DNA of 64,000 bases from Pedobacter lusitanus (GTDB lineage: Bacteria > Bacteroidota > Bacteroidia > Sphingobacteriales > Sphingobacteriaceae), in NCBI RefSeq assembly GCF_040026395.1, contig NZ_CP157278.1, positions 992,001-1,056,000 on the forward strand. Reading direction: 5' to 3'. The notes under the pieces were generated by a model. The model was given only the letters and a program-made list of their open reading frames with translations, had not been told where the DNA came from and ran no database searches. Each line of letters starts with the position of its first letter. Positions within the stretch are counted from its first letter, which is position 1. Both the position numbers and the translations under genes were made by a program. Shown here piece after piece: positions 27,326-36,106 of the stretch.

Positions 27326-29686
27326 TTAAAATCTTACAGTCAGATTAGCCATATAACGGGCAGGACTTTGAGGAGTTAAACGCACGGACCAGGCTTTTTC
27401 ACTGGTCAGGTTATCAACCTTAACTCCGATGCGGAAACGACGCTGATCATAAAATACTGTTGCATCAAACATCGTATATCCGGGAATAATTATTTTTGAA
27501 GTGGTTGTATTGGTCTGATAAGAAGAACTTCCTGAATTTCCGCCAAAACCAGCACCAAAACCTTTCAGCTGTCCTGCAGGGAATTTATAGCTAAGCCAGA
27601 AATTAATCATTTTATCAGGCCCCGACAAAGCTGGTCTTAAACCTTCAACCGAAGGTGCAGCATCTATAAATTTACTATCATTATAGGCATATCCGGCTAT
27701 GATATTAAACCCTGGAAATGGATTTGCCGTCAGCTCAATTTCAACCCCTCTGCTCTTTTGATTACCATCCTGAATCTGATAAGTCGGGTTTGCCAGATCG
27801 TCCCGGAGCATATCTTTTACCTTGATATCATAATAACTGATAGTACCCACCAGCTTATGATCAAAAATATCAGCTTTAATCCCTGTTTCCAGTTGATTTG
27901 CCTGCTCAGGTTTGAAAACATTTCCATTGATATCTGCACCCGATTTATTGGTAAAAGAGTTCATGTAACTTCCAAAAAGAGAAATCTTATCTTTAATCAA
28001 TTGATAGACCAGCCCCAGTTTTGGTGAAAGCGCGGTCTGACCATAAGCACCCGTATTTTTATCAGTAGCAACTACCGTAACACCATCAGCCTGAAAACGA
28101 TCCAGACGAAGACTCAGCATTGCCAGTAATCTGTCGTTAATATTGAATACATCAGAAGCATAAACAGCATAACTGTTATCCGCATTAGATTCATTTCTTA
28201 TTTTACCGGCTTTGGTTGGTGCAAGATCATCAATAGTCTTTTTGCTGATTCCTGAACCCGGAGCCGGGTTCACAAAATTAACTACCGGACCAGTCACATG
28301 AACCCTGTCAAAAGTATTTGTATTGTTATAAAAATCGAGACCAAGCACGACCCTGTTACGGTGAGAGCCGATCTTGAAATCCCCGGTAAAATTCTGTTGA
28401 ATATCTGTTGCTATAAATGAAGTATAACCTCTCATGACCAAAGCACTCAGCTGCGTATCAGATACGCCGTTAAGCGCAGAAATATATCCCCTGATAGCTG
28501 TACTTGATCTGGACATCACTGTCTGGGAAGTCCATTTTTCAGACATTTTATAGTTGAACTGGGCAAATATATTGACCATCTGTGTTCTGTAGGCCAGGTC
28601 ATTATTTCCAAACAGCTGATCATAAGGAAAATTCATGTCCCTGATATTCCGGATTTTTACTTTTTCAACCTTTGAATCATTCTTGGTATAAGGATTAAAG
28701 CGTACCACAGAAGTTCCTTCTGCCTGTCCATATTCTACATCAAACAACATGGAAAGTTTATCCGTGATCTGATAAGAAAAGCTGGGAGCCACACTAAAGC
28801 TCTTTGTAAAACCTGCGTCCTGGAAACTATTTTCATAAGTCCCTGCACCATTTAAACGGAATAATACAGTTTTATCAGCATTTAATGGCGTATTGATATC
28901 GAAGGCCATTCTTTTATAATCCCAGCTGCCGCCAAATAAAGAAACCTCTCCACCAACCCCATTATAAGGCTTTTTGGTTACCCGGTTAAACAAACCACCA
29001 TAACTGGACAAATTAGTTCCAAACAACGTTGCAGAAGGGCCTTTAATGGCTTCTATCCGTTCCAGGTTAGCCGGATCAATAGCAGTATAGGCAAAACCTG
29101 CAACCCCATTCCTGACCATCGGTTCAGTCTCAAAACCACGTGACCGGAAAGTAACTCTTCCCTGGTTGGCCAGCATAGGTATGCCCGATCCGGGAACATT
29201 TTTAGAAATACTTCCTAAATCTACAGCCAGCTGCTCCTGAATGAGTGCTTTAGGAATAGAAATATAGACCTGCGGATTTTCGAGGTTCTTCAGCGGAAGT
29301 CTTGCCGCATAAACACTCTCCTTTTTAGAGAACTTATTAGCCGTTCCTCCTATGGTTACCTCCTGTAAAGCCTGAACATTTTCTTTGTTTAACTGATAAT
29401 CCGCTTTAATAGTTTTTCCGGCAATAACTGTGACCGATAAATCCTGCTGGGCCGCTCCAAGCATCTGAATCCGGATAATGTACTTTCCCGGAATGACCTT
29501 ATTGAAAGAATAATTACCATGATCATCAGTCAGGGTATTTTTATGCAATTCAACTATGGAAACAGCAACAGATCCGGCAGACTGGCCATCCACCAGGCTG
29601 ATTTTTCCGGTAATACTTCCGGTAACCTGTGCAAAACCAATTATAGAATTGAATAATAAAAGTGTAGTGTATAAAAATCTCATCAA
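27326..29686 (-). CDS. TonB-dependent siderophore-type receptor
   Basis: The 786-residue protein begins with a signal peptide (GFAQ), a carboxypeptidase-regulatory-like domain (about 24-100, TDDHGNYSFNKVIPGKYIIRIQ), then a plug with GSISKNVPGSGIP, FRSRGFETEPMVRNGV and LERIEAIKGPSATLFG, which is the FhuA/FepA-like plug rather than SusC. The barrel ends in the expected aromatic YMANLTVRF. No SusD partner is present. The family imports ferric siderophores or similar chelates. A dyad like those bound by metal repressors lies just upstream. Confidence 0.9.
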   Translation of the reverse strand: MMRFLYTTLLLFNSIIGFAQVTGSITGKISLVDGQSAGSVAVSIVELHKNTLTDDHGNYSFNKVIPGKYIIRIQMLGAAQQDLSVTVIAGKTIKADYQLNKENVQALQEVTIGGTANKFSKKESVYAARLPLKNLENPQVYISIPKALIQEQLAVDLGSISKNVPGSGIPMLANQGRVTFRSRGFETEPMVRNGVAGFAYTAIDPANLERIEAIKGPSATLFGTNLSSYGGLFNRVTKKPYNGVGGEVSLFGGSWDYKRMAFDINTPLNADKTVLFRLNGAGTYENSFQDAGFTKSFSVAPSFSYQITDKLSMLFDVEYGQAEGTSVVRFNPYTKNDSKVEKVKIRNIRDMNFPYDQLFGNNDLAYRTQMVNIFAQFNYKMSEKWTSQTVMSRSSTAIRGYISALNGVSDTQLSALVMRGYTSFIATDIQQNFTGDFKIGSHRNRVVLGLDFYNNTNTFDRVHVTGPVVNFVNPAPGSGISKKTIDDLAPTKAGKIRNESNADNSYAVYASDVFNINDRLLAMLSLRLDRFQADGVTVVATDKNTGAYGQTALSPKLGLVYQLIKDKISLFGSYMNSFTNKSGADINGNVFKPEQANQLETGIKADIFDHKLVGTISYYDIKVKDMLRDDLANPTYQIQDGNQKSRGVEIELTANPFPGFNIIAGYAYNDSKFIDAAPSVEGLRPALSGPDKMINFWLSYKFPAGQLKGFGAGFGGNSGSSSYQTNTTTSKIIIPGYTMFDATVFYDQRRFRIGVKVDNLTSEKAWSVRLTPQSPARYMANLTVRF

Positions 29687-29725
29687 ATGTGTGTGTGTGA
29701 TAATGTATGGTAAGAATTAGACGGG

Positions 29726-29759
29726 CAAAGATAACACATTATCTATATTCAGTCTAAAT
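29726..29759 (-). promoter_or_regulatory. Promoter -7 element with an upstream dyad for the TonB receptor
   Basis: On the minus strand TATCTTTG (29733 to 29726) matches TAnnTTTG, 40 bases before the receptor start. Just upstream, ATTCAGTCTAAAT (29747-29759) is a near-palindrome of the form ATTnAGnCTnAAT, covering the expected -33 region. This is like a DtxR/IdeR or Fur-type repressor site. The regulator identity is a guess. Confidence 0.35.
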
Positions 29760-29937
29760 AACTACAGGATAATATATCTCTTTGTAGTCAATACCAAACT
29801 GAGTCGCTATTCTTGTAATTTCAGCTCGTTATTTTGCTAAGTCGGTCGTCAGAAAAGAATTTGAATTTGCTATTGTCTGATATTTGTTTCCGTAAAACAT
29901 GACAACATTAATAGTTTAAGAATTAAAGAAACGGAAC

Positions 29938-30057
29938 ATGACTTTAAAAGCGAAAACAACCTCATCTGTAAGAAAAATATATAATCTGATCAAATTAGCA
30001 CCGGTTATTTTAATCGGACTGGTATTGCTGCTCACCTGCGGAATCCTATTCCTGTAG
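29938..30057 (+). CDS. Possible small single-pass membrane peptide
   Basis: A 39-codon ORF with a charged, Lys/Arg-containing N-terminus (MTLKAKTTSSVRKIYNLIKL) followed by one hydrophobic segment (APVILIGLVLLLTCGILFL) that runs to the stop. A purine-rich stretch (AATTAAAGAAACGGAAC) precedes the ATG. It lies in a 475-base gap between the TonB receptor and the LytS gene, about 100 bases before lytS on the same strand. An overlapping minus-strand ORF lacks any such pattern. Could be chance, but composition and position favour a real short gene. Confidence 0.35.
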   Translation: MTLKAKTTSSVRKIYNLIKLAPVILIGLVLLLTCGILFL

Positions 30058-30161
30058 CCAATTCTTTCCCGCATAAATCTGCTGCAGAACCTTCCGGACA
30101 AAATCTGTATTAATATTTAAAAATGACATTTATATTAATGCTTAAACCTATTTTTGTTTAG

Positions 30162-31241
30162 ATGTCAACTTCAGGTTACAGATCTTTCCGGTTATATGGA
30201 TATCCCAGTTTTGGGTTAATCCTTATTCTGCTTTTCTTTTTAATTAATCCTTACGAAAGATCAATTCATAGCTGGCGGCAATTTTCCTTTCTGGATTTCC
30301 TGTTTGTAGATGTCCTGCTTACGATGTCTTATGCAGCACTTCTTTTTGAGACCGGTATACAGCTGACCTTAAGGCTTAATAAAAAGCTTCCCTGGGAAAG
30401 GAAGATTATGACCAGGTTTGTCGTACAGTTCCTGCTGCATATTTCTCTTATTTCCATTACCCTGATCCCTATTTTTCAGATTGAACTTCCAAGTAAGTTT
30501 TCTGCCGATCAGCTCCTGTTCCGCCAGATCATCATTTTCAGCTTTATTTTCTCTTTACTGGCTACAGCTGTATTCGCTGCCGAGCACTTTTTCCATAAAT
30601 GGAAAGACAATCAGTTAGAGACCTCAGTGATGAGACAACATGCTACACAGGCCCAGCTGGATGCACTCAAACTGCAACTGGACCCTCATTTTCTATTTAA
30701 CAATCTCAGTACACTCGCTTCCCTGATCCCTGACAACCCGGCCCTGTCCGTAGACTACGTCATCAAGTTATCCTCTATTTACCGGTATATGCTGACCAAC
30801 CGGCCCCAAAACACCATTTCAGTTAAAGCTGAGCTCGAATTTATCCATGCCTATTTGTTTCTCTATCAAACCCGTTACGGGGAAGCTATACAGATCAATT
30901 TTTCAAACATTGAAGAATTAAGTGATAAAGGCATTGCTCCTTTAACACTGCAGCTGCTTATTGAAAATGCCATTAAACATAATTCCTTCTCCGCAGACCA
31001 TCCTTTAACCATTGATATCTTTTCAACGGATGATCAATGGATAGTTGTAAAGAATAATAAATCCCTCAAACTAACCCGGGAACCCGGTTCACAACTGGGC
31101 CTCAAAAATATACGGGAACGATACTTGTTATTAGGTGATGGAGTACCTGTAATTAATAACACAGCGGATTATTTTGAGGTCAGAATCCCGTTGTTACTGA
31201 ACCATAAACCGAGGCCCTTAAACTTAAAATCATCCATTTAA
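30162..31241 (+). CDS. LytS/YehU-type membrane sensor histidine kinase
   Basis: The 359-residue protein has four N-terminal membrane segments in about 130 residues, a short coiled linker, and a His_kinase domain. The phospho-accepting His is in LQLDPHFLFNNLSTLASL (about residue 175), and a HATPase with LLIENAIKHNSF (N box) and GLKNIRERY (G2 box) follows. It should phosphorylate the LytTR regulator encoded five bases downstream. A promoter-like TATTTTTG at 30149-30156 almost touches the ATG, so the message may be leaderless. Confidence 0.95.
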   Translation: MSTSGYRSFRLYGYPSFGLILILLFFLINPYERSIHSWRQFSFLDFLFVDVLLTMSYAALLFETGIQLTLRLNKKLPWERKIMTRFVVQFLLHISLISITLIPIFQIELPSKFSADQLLFRQIIIFSFIFSLLATAVFAAEHFFHKWKDNQLETSVMRQHATQAQLDALKLQLDPHFLFNNLSTLASLIPDNPALSVDYVIKLSSIYRYMLTNRPQNTISVKAELEFIHAYLFLYQTRYGEAIQINFSNIEELSDKGIAPLTLQLLIENAIKHNSFSADHPLTIDIFSTDDQWIVVKNNKSLKLTREPGSQLGLKNIRERYLLLGDGVPVINNTADYFEVRIPLLLNHKPRPLNLKSSI

Positions 31242-31293
31242 TTTATTGTCATCCATCAATAAACCATTATTACCGACCGACAAACCAGTAGAT

Positions 31294-32058
31294 ATGCTTA
31301 GCGTTTTAATTATAGAAGATGAGATCCCCAATGCATTAAGGTTAAAAGAAATGCTGATTAAACTGGACAATACGATACAAATTACCGGACAGTTACACAC
31401 GATCAGGGCAAGTATACAATGGCTCAGTGAAAATGAGCATCCGGATCTGATCTGTATGGATATCCGTTTAACCGACGGACTCAGTTTTGAGCTTTTTAAC
31501 CAGGTTAAAATTCAATCCCAGGTTATTTTTATTACTGCTTATGACGAATATGCACTCAGAGCATTTGAAGTCAATGGAATAGATTACCTTTTAAAACCAC
31601 TTGAAGCAGCTAAACTGGAAAACAGCATCCGTAAGGTTAAAAATATGCTGGGCAAAGCTGATCATTCCGGTATGCCGGAAATTCTTCAGAAAATAGAAAT
31701 CAGAGACCATGTTTACCGCTCGCGTTTTCTGGTTGCCTACCGGGATATGTTTGTACCGGTTGTGACTACAGACATTGCTTATTTTTCTTCAGAAAACAAG
31801 AAGAATTACCTGACCACACATCAGGGACAGCGATATATGATTGAACAAACGCTCGAAGAGCTGGAACATGAATTAAATCCACAGGACTTTTTCCGGGTAA
31901 GCCGCCAGTACATTGTTTCAGTCAGGTCTATTCATAAAATTTACCAGTCTTTTAACGGCAAACTGAAAATTGAGCTGGTTCCTGCAAATGAAGACAGTAT
32001 CCTGGTCAGCCGTGATAAATCCGCAAGTTTAAAAAAATGGCTGAACAGCTCTTTTTAG
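31294..32058 (+). CDS. LytTR-family response regulator
   Basis: I choose the ATG at 31294 (MLSVLIIEDEIPNALRL), which places the receiver acidic pair at the very start as usual. An in-frame TTG at 31246 would add 16 residues. The receiver has the phospho-Asp in DLICMDIRLTDG and the conserved Lys in DYLLKPLE. The C-terminal LytTR DNA-binding domain shows FSSENKKNYLTTHQG, and FFRVSRQYIVSVRSIHKI. Paired with the LytS-type kinase upstream. Likely controls the membrane-anchored EEP protein and possibly the kinase-like gene downstream, given the close spacing. Confidence 0.94.
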   Translation: MLSVLIIEDEIPNALRLKEMLIKLDNTIQITGQLHTIRASIQWLSENEHPDLICMDIRLTDGLSFELFNQVKIQSQVIFITAYDEYALRAFEVNGIDYLLKPLEAAKLENSIRKVKNMLGKADHSGMPEILQKIEIRDHVYRSRFLVAYRDMFVPVVTTDIAYFSSENKKNYLTTHQGQRYMIEQTLEELEHELNPQDFFRVSRQYIVSVRSIHKIYQSFNGKLKIELVPANEDSILVSRDKSASLKKWLNSSF

Positions 32059-32094
32059 TACCTTTTGACCCTATTAACCTTATCTCCATCAGCC

Positions 32095-33135
32095 ATGCAT
32101 TTATTCATTACTATACTGACCATTCTTCTGCTTTCTTTTACCTTGCTGTCGCTGATTAAACATGATTACTGGACCTTCAGAATTTTTGACTACCCACGTC
32201 TGCAAAAACTGGTACTTTCCGTTGTCTGCCTTTTTCTGCTGATTTTTTTTGATGACAGGCAAACGATATATCAGCTTATATTTATCGGTTTAATCAGTCT
32301 GAACATTCTTTATCTTTTTATACAGATTGTCCCTTTCACCCCCCTGGGTAAAAAACAGATCCTGCGTGCAGTTACCGATCTCCCCGATCAAAGCATCAGT
32401 ATCATGATTGCCAATGTATACCAGGACAATACAAATTCAGGCGGTTGCCTGCGTGAGATCAGAAAAAACAATCCCGATATTATTCTTATGCTGGAAACCA
32501 ACCAGCGCTGGGATAATGACACAAAAGAACTGGAGAAAGAATTCCCGTTTCAGGTTAAAGTCCCTTTGGAGAATACTTACGGAATGCTGCTATATTCAAA
32601 ACTGGAACTGACAGACTCAGCAGTTTATTACCTGGTTGAAAAAGATATTCCATCTATACATACTGCAGTTATACTGAAAAACGGTACCAGGATACAGTTA
32701 TATGCATTACATCCTACCCCGCCTGTACCCAATGAAAATCCAAGATCAACTGAAAGAGATAAAGAACTCTTATTAACCGCTGATTTAGCTAAAGAAATTC
32801 AGGATCCCGTGATCGTAATCGGGGACATGAATGACGTTGCCTGGAGTTACACAACAGAATTATTTCTAAAAATGAGTGGTCTTTTAGATCCCAGAAGAGG
32901 CCGGGGATTTTACAATTCCTTCCATGCACACTATCCCATCATGCGTTTCCCGCTCGACCATGCATTTATCTCGACAGACTTCAAGCTAAAGCAGATTAAA
33001 CGCCTGTCAAATTTCGATTCCGATCACTTCCCAATCTATATCAATCTGCAATATGAAGCCAGAGCCGGCAGCCAGCAGGAATCTATGGAGCCCGATGCAG
33101 AAGATATAGCCGCTGCGGAAGAAAAAAAATTGTAA
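32095..33135 (+). CDS. Membrane-anchored endonuclease/exonuclease/phosphatase (EEP) family protein
   Basis: I use the ATG at 32095 (MHLFITILTILLL) rather than a TTG at 32065. Three hydrophobic segments span about the first 90 residues, then an EEP domain: IMIANVYQDNTNSGG, PDIILMLETNQRWD (the Glu for metal), YALHPTPPVPNENPR, VIVIGDMNDVAWSY (GDxN), and a C-terminal FPLDHAFISTDFK and SDHFPIYI (SDHxP). These are the catalytic residues of the DNase I/sphingomyelinase fold, facing outward from the inner membrane. Substrate could be nucleic acid or phospholipid. It follows the LytTR gene by 36 bases. Confidence 0.9.
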   Translation: MHLFITILTILLLSFTLLSLIKHDYWTFRIFDYPRLQKLVLSVVCLFLLIFFDDRQTIYQLIFIGLISLNILYLFIQIVPFTPLGKKQILRAVTDLPDQSISIMIANVYQDNTNSGGCLREIRKNNPDIILMLETNQRWDNDTKELEKEFPFQVKVPLENTYGMLLYSKLELTDSAVYYLVEKDIPSIHTAVILKNGTRIQLYALHPTPPVPNENPRSTERDKELLLTADLAKEIQDPVIVIGDMNDVAWSYTTELFLKMSGLLDPRRGRGFYNSFHAHYPIMRFPLDHAFISTDFKLKQIKRLSNFDSDHFPIYINLQYEARAGSQQESMEPDAEDIAAAEEKKL

Positions 33136-33146
33136 ATTACCTGTGT

Positions 33147-34190
33147 ATGGAACCTAATGATGTAAAAATATCGCGCAAGAAACCTATTTTCCCGGTTACA
33201 CCGGCTTTGCAAAAGTATCTGCGGACTTATCAGCGTGATTCAAAACTTCCAATTACCTATAACGACCTGTTAGTCTTTAATGAAGCCTATCCGATTATGG
33301 ATAAATACGGTAAAGATTCACTCTGGGAGGCACCGATTTACCCTGCAGACCGGATTGAACAATTACATAACGGACTGAAAGTTATTTACGCCAATTTAAA
33401 AGCATCCGGTAACCTGCGTATCGTTCAGCACAAATACATTGATAAAATTGAATACTGCACCTTTGGAAATACACATCCGTTCAGAGTCAAAATAGTCAAT
33501 AAATTAAATGATGTTTACGACTATTTCTATGTTAAAAAAGCCGATGCATCAAGAATTTATGGTTTAGAGCTGGAAGAGATCCTGTCTCCAAACCAGGTAA
33601 ACTATCTGGTTGACGGAGAAACCCTGATTGAAGAACATGTAGCTGGAATTCCGGGAGATGTATTTGCCAAAATGTATCTGCATAATCCGGAGTACAACCC
33701 TACCCGTATAGCCAAAGAATTTGTAAAATTCAACGAACGCTGTTTAGTCATGTTATTAGGCGATATGAGAGCTTATAATTTCGTGGTACAGATTACCCCG
33801 GACTTTGACGATATACAGTTTAGAATCAGAGCTATTGACTTTGATCAGCAATTTTATGAAGGAAACATCAAAGTATATCTTGCACAATTTTTCAAAGAGA
33901 ACCTTCCCTATGTAAAAACCTGTATGGATCAGCTCACTGACAAAACTTACCTGCAATATCAGCAGGAAGAAAAATCTTCCATCCTGCACCGTGTACGCAG
34001 CGAAAGACATCGTCTGGCAGACCTGCGTGATGTATCCAATACAGAAACACTCACTACCCCCGAAAACATTGAAGCCTTAAAGAAAGGTATGGCACAACAT
34101 TTTGCCGACACCCATTATCTGGACTGCAAAACCATGACAGATATCGTGGAGCTGAATATCAAAAATATTATCAGGCAGGTGAAATTATAA
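33147..34190 (+). CDS. Protein of unknown function with kinase-like catalytic motifs
   Basis: The 347-residue soluble protein has no signal peptide. It contains MLLGDMRAYNFVVQ followed 30 residues later by RIRAIDFDQQFYEG. These resemble the catalytic loop (GDxxxxN) and the metal-binding DFD of aminoglycoside/protein-kinase-fold phosphotransferases. An earlier FYVKKADASR could hold the ATP Lys, and ETLIEEHVAGIPG resembles the hinge. That assignment is inference from motif order. The gene is eleven bases after the EEP gene and overlaps the end of the convergent 7TM gene by 20 bases. Likely part of the LytS operon. Confidence 0.6.
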   Translation: MEPNDVKISRKKPIFPVTPALQKYLRTYQRDSKLPITYNDLLVFNEAYPIMDKYGKDSLWEAPIYPADRIEQLHNGLKVIYANLKASGNLRIVQHKYIDKIEYCTFGNTHPFRVKIVNKLNDVYDYFYVKKADASRIYGLELEEILSPNQVNYLVDGETLIEEHVAGIPGDVFAKMYLHNPEYNPTRIAKEFVKFNERCLVMLLGDMRAYNFVVQITPDFDDIQFRIRAIDFDQQFYEGNIKVYLAQFFKENLPYVKTCMDQLTDKTYLQYQQEEKSSILHRVRSERHRLADLRDVSNTETLTTPENIEALKKGMAQHFADTHYLDCKTMTDIVELNIKNIIRQVKL

Positions 34191-35991
34191 GATTGCTCCA
34201 TCCCCCTTCACCGCTATTCTTCAGCTCTTTTTTACGTTCCTGCAAAATCTTCTGCATTTTACTGTTATAGGCCCAGCAGGTACTCTGTCTGATCAGCAAT
34301 AAGCCGGAAAGCTTATGCGAAGAGATTTTTCCTTTTGTTGAATACACCAGAAAAAGCATGTAAAATGCCTTATTAATCGGAATTTTACTGTTCTGAAAAA
34401 TGGTATATGCTATTACAGATTCATCATAACCACATTTGGTGCATCTTCTGCTATAAGGTAAAAATCCTGCCAGGTAAAAGGTATTCGGACATTTACGGCA
34501 GGTATACCCATTTGCCCATTTCAATTCCGAAAGATATTTAAAACAGGTTTCCCTATCCGGATAAATCTTACTGAATTCTGCAAAATCCACCTCATGTGAC
34601 ATCACCCTGGCTTTGGTGACCCGCTCTATATTCAGATGCAGTTCCTGATTATCCTTTTCCAGCATCGCATTCATCGAACAGATTTCCTCGTTTTGTTTTT
34701 CAATGATTGCAGCCTTGGAAACCACTTCCTGCGTACGCTCATCCACCAGTTTGGTCAGTTCATTATTCAGCGTATCCTTTAAAGCCCTTACACTTTCGCC
34801 AATGGCAAAAGAGACCAGAATCATTTCAAACACAAAACAGAAGCTCAGACTATAATAAGAAAATGGCCCGTAAGGCATCCAGCTTACATCCAGTAATAAC
34901 AGGATTTTGATTAAAAAGCCGATTACCAGGAAACTATAACCGATTACAAAAAACATAGCCGGACGATAGCCCTTCTTCCACACATAAATCCCGGTTCCAT
35001 AAGCAACCAGTAAAGGAATGAACTCAATCAGTTTATAATTAAAAAGATGCGTATTCAGCAAACAGACCAGAAAAAACAAACTGCGCAATACAATAACTGC
35101 AATAACCAGTCTGTATAAATGAGGAGCTTTGGCTTTTACACAGAGAAAACTAAGTGTAAACATCAGGCCAAAAATGCTGCTTAAATACAAGGCACAGCCG
35201 ATACCGTAAGCATTCCATAAAGGCCAGTCGGGCCAGAGATACTGAAAAGCAATCCCGTCAATACTCATTTCATATAAACCAATACTCAGATTGTACAGCA
35301 CATAATAGAGATACTGCATCTGTCTGACTGCAAAAAACATCAGTAAGTTATATAAGCTAAAAACAATGACCATCCCGTAGAACAGCCCAAAAAACAAATA
35401 CTCGTTCAGTGCGTACCGGACAAACCAGTGCATATCCCGCAATACGATAATTGCACTTACAGATTGTGAAGATTTTATCCTGACGTAATAAGTCAGCTCT
35501 GCATCCGAGTCATTACTCAGCTCATAAATAAAGTTCTTATGCTGATATTCCCGCTGACTGAAAGGATAGGCCGTACCAGAATGATACAACTGATATTTCC
35601 CGCTGCTATCCGGTACAAATAAGCTGAAATCATTGATAGACTGATCAAAAAACTCCAGAATCCAGGTTTTAGCGGACGCTTCATGATGTTTGATTTTAAA
35701 TCTGTACCAGTAGACAGAGCCGGTATGATAGTTTTTTGGCGTGTATTTTTGATTGACCAGAAAACCTGAATTAATAGCTGGCTTTAAAATATCATTTAAT
35801 GTTAAAACATTCGTTTTATCTTCCAGATATTCAATTTCACCATAAGAGAAAATATAATGGGGTATTTTGTCATTCACCAAAACAGCTTTCTGGGCAAAAG
35901 CATGGCTGACATTCAAGAGCAAAAATAAACAAACAACCATATGGATTCTAACCAAATAGCCATTTAAAGAGGCGAAAACAAGTTTAGTCAT
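34171..35991 (-). CDS. 7TMR-DISM sensor fused to a transposase-type (IS1595-like) zinc ribbon
   Basis: This 606-residue protein has a signal peptide (SHAFAQ), a periplasmic 7TMR-DISM extracellular domain (about 40-180; KNYHTGSVYWYRFKIK and ILEFFDQSINDFSLF), seven membrane helices (about 190-410), a coiled coil (about 415-465), and a C-terminal domain with two CxxC pairs at about 498-501 and 517-520, then IAYTIFQNSKIPINKAFYML and STKGKISSHKLSGLLLIRQS. That last part matches the N-terminal zinc ribbon plus HTH of IS1595-type transposases. No DDE nuclease domain follows. It looks like a domesticated DNA-binding module on a membrane sensor, perhaps a membrane-tethered regulator. Confidence 0.82.
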   Translation of the reverse strand: MTKLVFASLNGYLVRIHMVVCLFLLLNVSHAFAQKAVLVNDKIPHYIFSYGEIEYLEDKTNVLTLNDILKPAINSGFLVNQKYTPKNYHTGSVYWYRFKIKHHEASAKTWILEFFDQSINDFSLFVPDSSGKYQLYHSGTAYPFSQREYQHKNFIYELSNDSDAELTYYVRIKSSQSVSAIIVLRDMHWFVRYALNEYLFFGLFYGMVIVFSLYNLLMFFAVRQMQYLYYVLYNLSIGLYEMSIDGIAFQYLWPDWPLWNAYGIGCALYLSSIFGLMFTLSFLCVKAKAPHLYRLVIAVIVLRSLFFLVCLLNTHLFNYKLIEFIPLLVAYGTGIYVWKKGYRPAMFFVIGYSFLVIGFLIKILLLLDVSWMPYGPFSYYSLSFCFVFEMILVSFAIGESVRALKDTLNNELTKLVDERTQEVVSKAAIIEKQNEEICSMNAMLEKDNQELHLNIERVTKARVMSHEVDFAEFSKIYPDRETCFKYLSELKWANGYTCRKCPNTFYLAGFLPYSRRCTKCGYDESVIAYTIFQNSKIPINKAFYMLFLVYSTKGKISSHKLSGLLLIRQSTCWAYNSKMQKILQERKKELKNSGEGGWSNLIISPA

Positions 35992-36064
35992 TAAAAATTA
36001 TACAGATGTTAATCACAGGATAACTAAATATAATCAATTGTGATGAACAATTCAGCAAGCTGAT

Positions 36065-36097
36065 GACCGGTCCGGCATAGAAAATCCGGACCAGGTC
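36065..36097. terminator. Hairpin downstream of the lyase-like gene
   Basis: GACCGGTCCGG (36065-36075) pairs with CCGGACCAGGTC (36086-36097), with one bulge. It lies 10 bases past the stop of the gene at 36107 on the minus strand. It lacks a clear U tract, so it may be an RNA-stabilising hairpin instead of a terminator. Confidence 0.4.
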
Positions 36098-36106
36098 AGG
36101 AGCGCA

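Noticed and set aside
34171..35991. Zinc-ribbon region taken as a remnant of an IS1595-type insertion
   Set aside because: It is in frame with the coiled coil of an intact sensor, no inverted repeats or DDE fragment flank it, and the gene is full length.
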